DNA of 64,000 nucleotides from Scalesia atractyloides (lineage: Eukaryota; Streptophyta; Magnoliopsida; Asterales; Asteraceae): positions 44,405,369 to 44,469,368 of the forward strand of contig CAMTDV010000027.1 in the NCBI GenBank assembly GCA_947069175.1, in the 5' to 3' direction. This document shows positions 58,371 through 64,000 of this stretch, one piece after another (the stretch's first letter is position 1; each line of letters opens with the position of its first letter). The notes under the pieces were generated by a model that ran no database searches, was not told where the DNA came from, and was given only the letters and a program-made list of their open reading frames with translations. A program made the translations under genes and the position numbers.

Positions 58371-58946
58371 AAAACCTTTGTGTTACTTGTTGCTAAAAGA
58401 CCAGCCTTTGATTTTAACAAAGATTGTCAAAATGCCTTTAATATTTTGAAAGAGAAGTCGGTTGAGGCTCCAATCTTTCAATCACTGAATTGGTCTCTAC
58501 CGTTTGAAATTATGTATGATGCAAGTGATTATGCGGTGGGGGCTGCATTGGGTCAAAGGGTAGAAAAGAAACCCATTGCTATATACTACGTGAGTAAAAC
58601 TCTCTCGGATGCTCAATTAAATTACACAACTATCGAGAAAGAGATGCTCACGATGGTATATGCATTGGATAAATTACAGGCTTATATATGGGGTAACAAA
58701 GTGATTATAAATTCTAATCATACTGTTGTTACATACCTCATGGAAAAGAAGGATGCGAAGCCGCAGTTAATCCAATGGGTTCTTTTGTTACAAGAGTTTG
58801 ACCTCAAGATACGGGAAAGGAAGGGTAGTAAGAATGTGGTTGTGGACCACTTGTCCCGGTTGTTGGTAGAGGAGGGTTCTTCCCGTGTAGATTTTAACGA
58901 AACTTTCCCAGATGAGCACATTCTAAAAATTTCGGTATTACCTTAG
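58371..58946 (+). pseudogene. Athila RNase H
   Basis: The open frame 58380-58946 has FDFNKDCQNAFNILKEKSVE, FEIMYDASDYAVGAALGQRV (catalytic Asp), YYVSKTLSDAQLNYTTIEKE (Glu) and NSNHTVVTYLMEKKDAKPQL, then KNVVVDHLSRL with the final Asp. The third position, usually Asp in SDH, reads Asn (NSNH), a change expected to impair catalysis. The stop is at 58944. Confidence 0.88.
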
Positions 58947-59634
58947 TTTGCTAACATTGTCAATTATTTGGTGGGGGGTACTTACTGGCTCATTGGGATT
59001 GGACAAGGAGATTACATTTCCTCTCACAAATCAAGTACTACATGTTGGAGGAGTCGGATCTGTTCAAGATATGCCCGGATCAAGTCGTGAGAAGATGTGT
59101 ACCGGAAGACGATATTCTGAGTGACTTGACGCACTTGCATTCATTTGCTTGTGGGGGCCATTTTAGTGGTCACAAAACGGGGCACAAAGTGCTCAATATC
59201 GGTCTTTATTGGCCGAGTATTTTAAGGACGCCTTTAACTTTGCTAAAAATTGCATTGAGTGTCAAAAGTTTGGGGGTATATCTAAGCAGGATGAGATGCC
59301 CATGTAACCGATTCTCATTGTTGATATTTTCGATGTGTGGGGAATTGATTTTATGGGCCCATTCCCGAATTCGCATGGGAATTTGTACATTTTGGTGGCG
59401 GTCGACTATGTATCTAAATGGGCCGAAGCGATTGCCACCAAAACGAACGACCATACCGTAGTTTGTAATTTTGTGCAAACCAATATTATTTATCGATTTT
59501 GGTTTCCTAGGGTTATCATTAGTGATGGGGGATCTCACTTTAAGAATTTTAATTTAGAAAATTGTTGAAACAGTATGGTGTTGATCATCGAATTACAACC
59601 CCCTACCACCCGCAAACGAGTGGTCAAGTGGAAG
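58947..59634 (+). pseudogene. Athila integrase, truncated by SIRE-3
   Basis: After a linker, EDDILSDLTHLHSFACGGHF supplies the zinc-finger histidines. The matching CXXC half lies near 59260 in another frame. Segment 59335-59568 reads WGIDFMGPFPNSHGNLYILV (first Asp) and VIISDGGSHF (second Asp). After a shift, HPQTSGQVE near 59607-59633 contains the third catalytic residue, and SIRE-3 begins at 59635, two bases later. The rest of the ORF is not in the window. Confidence 0.88.
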
Positions 59635-60059
59635 TGTAGGTCCTCTAATCCATATGGATCTTCACAGAAATCGTCTATCCAACCTAGAGTGTGGAATCCC
59701 CTAGATCAGGTTTCAAAGAAAACGAACAAGAACACGAACACAATCACTTTCAATCAGTCTTCTAATGATTATCCAACACGAATGTTTACAATCAATTCAA
59801 GACTCACTAGAAATCTCTCAGTCACTCTCTGTAGATTTCTCACACTCCTTTCTCTATGTTCTTCCAACTCGCTCCAAACCCTAGTGCATAACATGTATAT
59901 ATACTACATGTCTGCATACTAGGCTTTCGACTAGGCTAGGCCATTCTCCAAGCCCATTACAACTCTAACCAAGCTAAACACAAATGCTAAGCCCAATACA
60001 AAGTATTCAAAGTTTAAACTATTTAACTATTAAATTGTTGTCACAAATATGCACCAACA
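59635..60059 (-). repeat. 3' LTR of SIRE-3 (element sense minus)
   Basis: On minus it begins TGTTGGTGCATATTTGTG, like the SIRE-1 LTR start, and ends GGACCTACA. A minus TATA candidate GTATATATAC lies at 59895-59904. Length is 425 bp. Confidence 0.9.
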
Positions 60060-60069
60060 GACTCCCCCT
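60060..60069 (-). other. Polypurine tract of SIRE-3
   Basis: AAGGGGGAGTC on minus abuts the LTR. A second copy of the same purine tract in the context CAACAGACTCCCCCTT lies at 60161-60176, and shorter ones at about 61446 and 61500. Confidence 0.8.
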
Positions 60070-61466
60070 TGATAATAGCTTCATCGTGTAATTTTGTCTT
60101 CAAACATCTTGTGATCTTTTGGTTTTTGGATAGCTTCAGCTACACACTGATTCTGGCATCAACAGACTCCCCCTTAGCTGATGCTTCCAATCTCCAAAAC
60201 ATTCAGTCGTTGTAGATTAATGAACTAGCATTCTCTAGTTAAGCTCTTATCTCCAAATTCCTTTATATGTCCCTATGCAATGTAGTAGAAGGATCCTACC
60301 ATGCATCTGCACACATTTTGCACTCCACTCTTAAATGTACTTTACTTGATTTATGTACTTCATTTTGATAACCGCATCAATCTTTTTAGAAACACAAGCA
60401 AGTAACTCGAAAAACCATTAGTTCTTTTCCACATTAAAGATAAACCAATATTTTATCTTATCATGCAAATATAACATCTTATCAGTTCAAAATGGGAGAC
60501 TTTAATAACAAATCTTTTTGTATTTTTATATTTTCTGGAAACAAATAACTAACAAGAAAATAAACACTCTATTTTTGTGAGAATCACCGGTAAGAAGATC
60601 ATATCAGCAACATCAAACTGTTTTCACACTATTAGATAATTCTAAACGTAATTTTCATAGGAAAAGTAGTTCAAGACGATTACCAGTATTGTTTATCCAC
60701 TTAAACAAAATACATGAACATTTCAAGTACCATTACCTAGTGATATGTTAAGATAATTTTATACTGATATACTAGTGTGTCGCACTTCAGGACATACCCC
60801 ACGATCAAGGTATGCACAGAGATTCCTCATAGTAGGTAAGTACACTGAAATTCATCCTTTTTGATTTACAACGTTAGATAATTGGTGATCATGTCAGTAC
60901 TTCTGTACAGCAAAGAGACCAATATCCAACGAGGGTTAGGGCAAATACCAAAGTTTGGTACGATTAATGCAATTTGCACAATTGAATGACTCTCTAGGAG
61001 AGCTTCTTCAATTTTTGGGATTTGGCATTTTAGCTCTTTTAGGATATCCTGGTTGTGCCTAGGTCAGCATATATCTGGATGCAGCAGAAGGACAACCTTG
61101 ATATCCCGGATGAAATAACGATATAAAGACCTAAAACCTCAGATTTTGGCAATCTATCAACGCCAGATCTAAGGTTATAAAACCATACGCCACTGATATA
61201 TTACCCACTCATACATAGTTCATTATGTTCATATCACCTAGGTAAGTTGATTATTTCATGCCTTTTGCCTACTGATACATCAGAGGATGAAGCTGCCATC
61301 ACACTTTAGCAATTTAATTTTAATTTCAGTGTGACAGTCTAACTAGCTGAAGTACTATCATTTCTTCTGATCCACATAGTGAAAACTCATTTTGGATTTT
61401 CTATTTTTTATGTTTTGATTTTTAAAATTTTTAAACTTTACAACTTACTCCCCCTAAACTCATTCA
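60070..61466 (-). other. SIRE-3 post-pol non-coding region
   Basis: On minus, 61160-61060 (GTCTTTATATCGTTATTTCA, CTGCATCCAGATATATGCTG) closely matches SIRE-2 48190-48260. On minus, 60615-60575 (CTGATATGATCTTCTTACCG and CTCACAAAAATAG) matches SIRE-0 and SIRE-1 blocks. No env-like ORF and no pol is seen. Confidence 0.7.
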
Positions 61467-62740
61467 CTAACTTAACTCTTTTTGGCTTAGGGAAATTCCT
61501 CCCCCTAAATTTTTCTTAAAGACTTTCTTTCTATTAGATCCTTTTTTAAATGTTTTGACCGTTTTGTCTTCAGTATCCTCATCCACTTTATGAGGTGTAT
61601 TGTTAGACCTAACCGATTCTTTCAAAGAATCTGGACTATAAGGTATGTCAACTGTTATCGGATCCACTACAGCTTGTGTGGTAGGCGCAAAATCTGTTAG
61701 CTCATTTTCATTTGGTAGAAAGGAGTAATCTTGATCCTCAGGAGATGAAGCTTTACAAAACCCCACTCCTGTTTTATCACTACTCCTTTTCAAACCTTTC
61801 TGAATTTGAGTCCTGGCTAACGAGGATTTTCCAAATTTGTCTAACTTTCCATGAAGTTCAACAATTTTGGCTTGTGCACCAGCCAATTCTGTGCACTTTT
61901 CTAAAAGCTCGTTAGTCTTGTCTTTCACAGTTTTCACGAGCTAGATCAATTATCTGTAACAAATCATTGACTTTTCTAGTTAAGCTGTGAATTTCTTTTC
62001 ATTTGATTTGAGTTTATTTAAACAATTTGACCCCCTTTTACTCAAAAGAACAGTTAACTCTTTCTGTTTTTCTTATTCAGCTAACAAAATTTTGTTTTGT
62101 TTCCGATAGTTTGTCAACCTTACCTTGTAATTCAGTGCAATTATGACAATTATGACTTACGGATTGAAATTGTACTTGTACCTCTGCTATAAGCTTGTCT
62201 ATATCATCCATGCACACTGTAGTTCTTACATCCTTCTCAGCTTCCTTCTTCTCTTCTTTCTTAGCAACTGTTTCTTCAATCTTCACAGCTCCAGTCTCAG
62301 GTAAACATGCTTGTTCACATGTACTTTATCTTGAAGAACTCTGATAACGTTTCCTAAAGCTTCCCACAGCTTCTAGACGATTCATACCTATTACAAATGT
62401 GTTTCAGATCAGTTGGCAAGGACATCTTTATCGTTGCTAAAGCTTTCTTCTCAGCATCATACATATGTTTCTCTGAGTCTTCCATCTTCTCATACGACAG
62501 TACCAGAATTCTCCCGTTAACTCGATGTGTGGGAGCAATGTACCCATCAATCATACAGTTCCACATCTTAGAATCTTCACTTTGAACAAATGACTTAAAC
62601 CTCTTTTTCCAGTCTACATATTGTTCAGCATTTATCAACTTTGGGTAGTTATTAACACCCTCACTCATATTGTTCAATCTGACCATCTTTAACATGCAGA
62701 GTATCAGTCTAAATGGATTTTGGTATACCTGTGTCAAAAT
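61467..62740 (-). pseudogene. SIRE-3 gag and linker, internally deleted
   Basis: On minus, 62737-62354 encodes an N-terminal capsid piece (LINAEQYVDWKKRFKSFVQS, EDSKMWNCMIDGYIAPTHRV, KALATIKMSLPTDLKHICNR). It breaks off where other Sirevirus gags continue. Segment 62286-62077 (EETVAKKEEKKEAEKDVRTT; HNCHNCTELQGKVDKL) and segment 61937-61467 (TNELLEKCTELAGAQAKIVE, Lys/Ser-rich end) are coiled-coil linker. The nucleocapsid zinc knuckle is not seen. Two breaks separate the pieces. Confidence 0.75.
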
Positions 62741-63757
62741 CCAAATCTAACTTCTCTCCTGGTCCTTCTTTGTGTTTTACCGTAACCATACCGAATAAAA
62801 AACGTTCAAAATTTGTCTGGAAAGTGTAATTACCAAATTGTACCATTAGACTCGTCTCGACGATACAAATCCAATGATGTATAGTGTCCGATAGAGATTT
62901 CTTGTGCCTCTCTTCTGATCCAAATCTAACCTCTCTTCTGGTCCTTCTTCGTTTTTTTGTCCTAAAAATTACACGAGTCTAACCGTGTAGTCGGTTTGTC
63001 AATATTGTCTATGGATCAAATTTTGTGTACGAGAACGTTTAACTCCGGTTACGTCAGCTGGTTAACTTTCCACCTTTGTGGGTACAACTCGGACCAGTAC
63101 CGAATTCGAAACAGTAACTCGGATTAACAATCCGAGATGGAATCTCGGAACAGTGATCCGAGATATTAATCCGAGATGATGATTCGGAACAGTGATCCGA
63201 GATGGTATTAGAGATGATCCGAGATGGTATTCGAGATGATCCGAGATACTAATCCGAGATGGTGATTCGGAACAGTGATCCGAGATGGTATTAGAGATGA
63301 TCTGAGATGATCCAAGATGACCCGAGATGGTATTCGAGATGATCCGAGATCAATACAAAAAATCCAAGATACACTGTTATGATCCGAGATGCAATCCGAG
63401 ATGAACACCTGTGATCCGAGATGCACTGTTCTGGTCCGAGATGCAAGTACTCTGATCCGAGATGCTTCACTGATGATCCGAGATGCAATCCGAGATGGTT
63501 AGAAATCAACACTAATGATCCGTGATGTACTTTTCCTAATCCGAAATGCAAGTTTCCAAGATGCAAATTTTTGATCCGAGATGCTTTCTCTTATGATCCG
63601 AGATGCACTTCTTCTATCCGATATGCTTACTGTTTATCCGAAATAGCAACAAAACCCTAGAACAGCCGTCAAAACTTCGAATCAGCCTTCAAAAACGCCC
63701 AAGACTTCAACTTTTTCTGCTGTAACGATTCTGAACCGAGCAAAATAAGAGCCGAAT
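62741..63757 (-). other. SIRE-3 5' leader with repeat array
   Basis: Non-coding. The first 350 bases carry nothing recognisable. From 63115 to 63620 the motif GATCCGAGATG and variants occur more than 25 times. Continuous open frames across it are artefacts of the repeat. Confidence 0.75.
63115..63620. repeat. Array of GATCCGAGATG motifs
   Basis: Units are 11 bp or close variants at irregular spacing. Some are in inverted pairs such as CTCGGATTAACAATCCGAG (63119-63137) and ATCTCGGA...TCCGAGAT. Confidence 0.85.
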
Positions 63758-63769
63758 GCTCTGATACCA
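63758..63769 (-). promoter_or_regulatory. Primer binding site of SIRE-3
   Basis: On minus, TGGTATCAGAGC, complementary to initiator tRNA-Met, two bases from the LTR end at 63772. Confidence 0.88.
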
Positions 63770-63771
63770 AT

Positions 63772-64000
63772 TGTAGGTCCTCTAATCTGTATGGATCTTC
63801 ATAGGATCGTTTATCCAACCTAGAGTGCGGAATCCCCTAGATAATATTTCAAAGAAAACGAACAAGAATACGAACACAATCACTTTCAATCAGTCATCTA
63901 TTGATTATCCAACACGAATGTTTATAATCAATTCAAGACTCACTAGAAATCTCTCAGCCACTCTCTGTAGATTTCTCACACTCCTTTCTCTATGTTTTTC
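63772..64000 (-). repeat. 5' LTR of SIRE-3, partial
   Basis: It matches 59635-59863 with about 17 differences in 229 bases and continues beyond the window. Confidence 0.88.

Larger units (their letters stand above)
52862..59634 (+). mobile_element. Athila-lineage Ty3/gypsy element, interrupted at both ends
   Basis: It has an LTR ending CTGATCA at 54147, a PBS of tRNA-Asp type, gag, protease with the LLDLGAS form, RT, RNase H and integrase, all on plus. The LTR type, PBS and protease form are those of Athila. The left end abuts SIRE-2, which may sit on or near the LTR start. The right end is cut by SIRE-3 inside integrase, and the remainder must lie beyond 64000. All ORFs are broken. Confidence 0.85.
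59635..64000 (-). mobile_element. SIRE-3: pol-less Sirevirus derivative, antisense, running off the window
   Basis: The left LTR (59635-60059, 3' in element sense) matches the start of the right LTR (63772 to window end) with about 7% differences. The PBS lies on minus at 63769-63758 and the polypurine tract on minus at 60069-60060. Between them are gag pieces and post-pol sequence, but no protease, integrase, RT or RNase H in 3.7 kb. The left flank is GGAAG; the other target duplication is outside. Confidence 0.88.

Noticed and set aside
63208..63566. Minus-strand open frames rich in LGS/ISDHL repeats
   Set aside because: They are the translation of the 11 bp DNA repeat in the SIRE-3 leader and have no domain content.
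63115..63620. Regularly repeated motif resembling a CRISPR array
   Set aside because: Units are only about 11 bp, the spacing is irregular, and it lies in the leader of a plant retrotransposon.

Overview
The window looks like heterochromatin or intergenic DNA from a large plant genome. It is AT-rich and almost entirely nested retrotransposons and DNA-transposon remnants, with no intact host gene. The element mix is Ty3/gypsy Tat, Athila and chromovirus, Ty1/copia Sireviruses with a post-pol env-like ORF, and a FAR1-type MULE. Together with the LTR style this suggests a eudicot, probably Asteraceae. That is inference; no single-copy gene identifies the species.

Layout. 1-11301 is a Tat-lineage Ty3/gypsy element cut by the left window edge. 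It holds RT, RNase H, a second archaeal-type RNase H, integrase, a convergent antisense ORF of the Transposase_28 (putative gypsy-type) family with its own promoter, and the 3' LTR. A 2.7 kb antisense solo LTR (3719-6412) sits inside the antisense ORF. 11302-13251 is unassigned, with one exon-like fragment. 13252-18826 is a MULE with matching terminal inverted repeats, a FAR1-like transposase C-terminus, an opposing ULP1-like protease relic and opposed subterminal repeat arrays. 18836-19240 is a foldback MITE. About 20041-37340 is an old pol-deleted Sirevirus (here SIRE-0), split by a full-length 13.4 kb Sirevirus (SIRE-1, 22555-35962). 38079-39918 holds two LTR-like copies and the 3' end of an antisense chromovirus. 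39919-52861 is a second full-length Sirevirus (SIRE-2, 12.9 kb) carrying an internal tandem duplication of integrase. 52862-59634 is an Athila element (LTR, PBS, gag, PR, RT, RNase H, most of INT). 59635-64000 is an antisense pol-less Sirevirus (SIRE-3) inserted just after the codon for the third catalytic residue of the Athila integrase; it runs off the window.

All the coding modules are decayed by stops and frameshifts, so no element is expected to be autonomous. LTR pairs differ at roughly 6-7% of sites by eye, so the Sirevirus insertions are not recent. The points of most interest are family-specific palindromes in the non-coding parts of each Sirevirus, a conserved block downstream of Sirevirus pol, a 3' splice-acceptor-like site at the start of every env-like ORF seen, the integrase duplication in SIRE-2, and the MULE pairing a transposase remnant with a ULP1-like protease. 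SIRE-0 to SIRE-3 are labels used only here.
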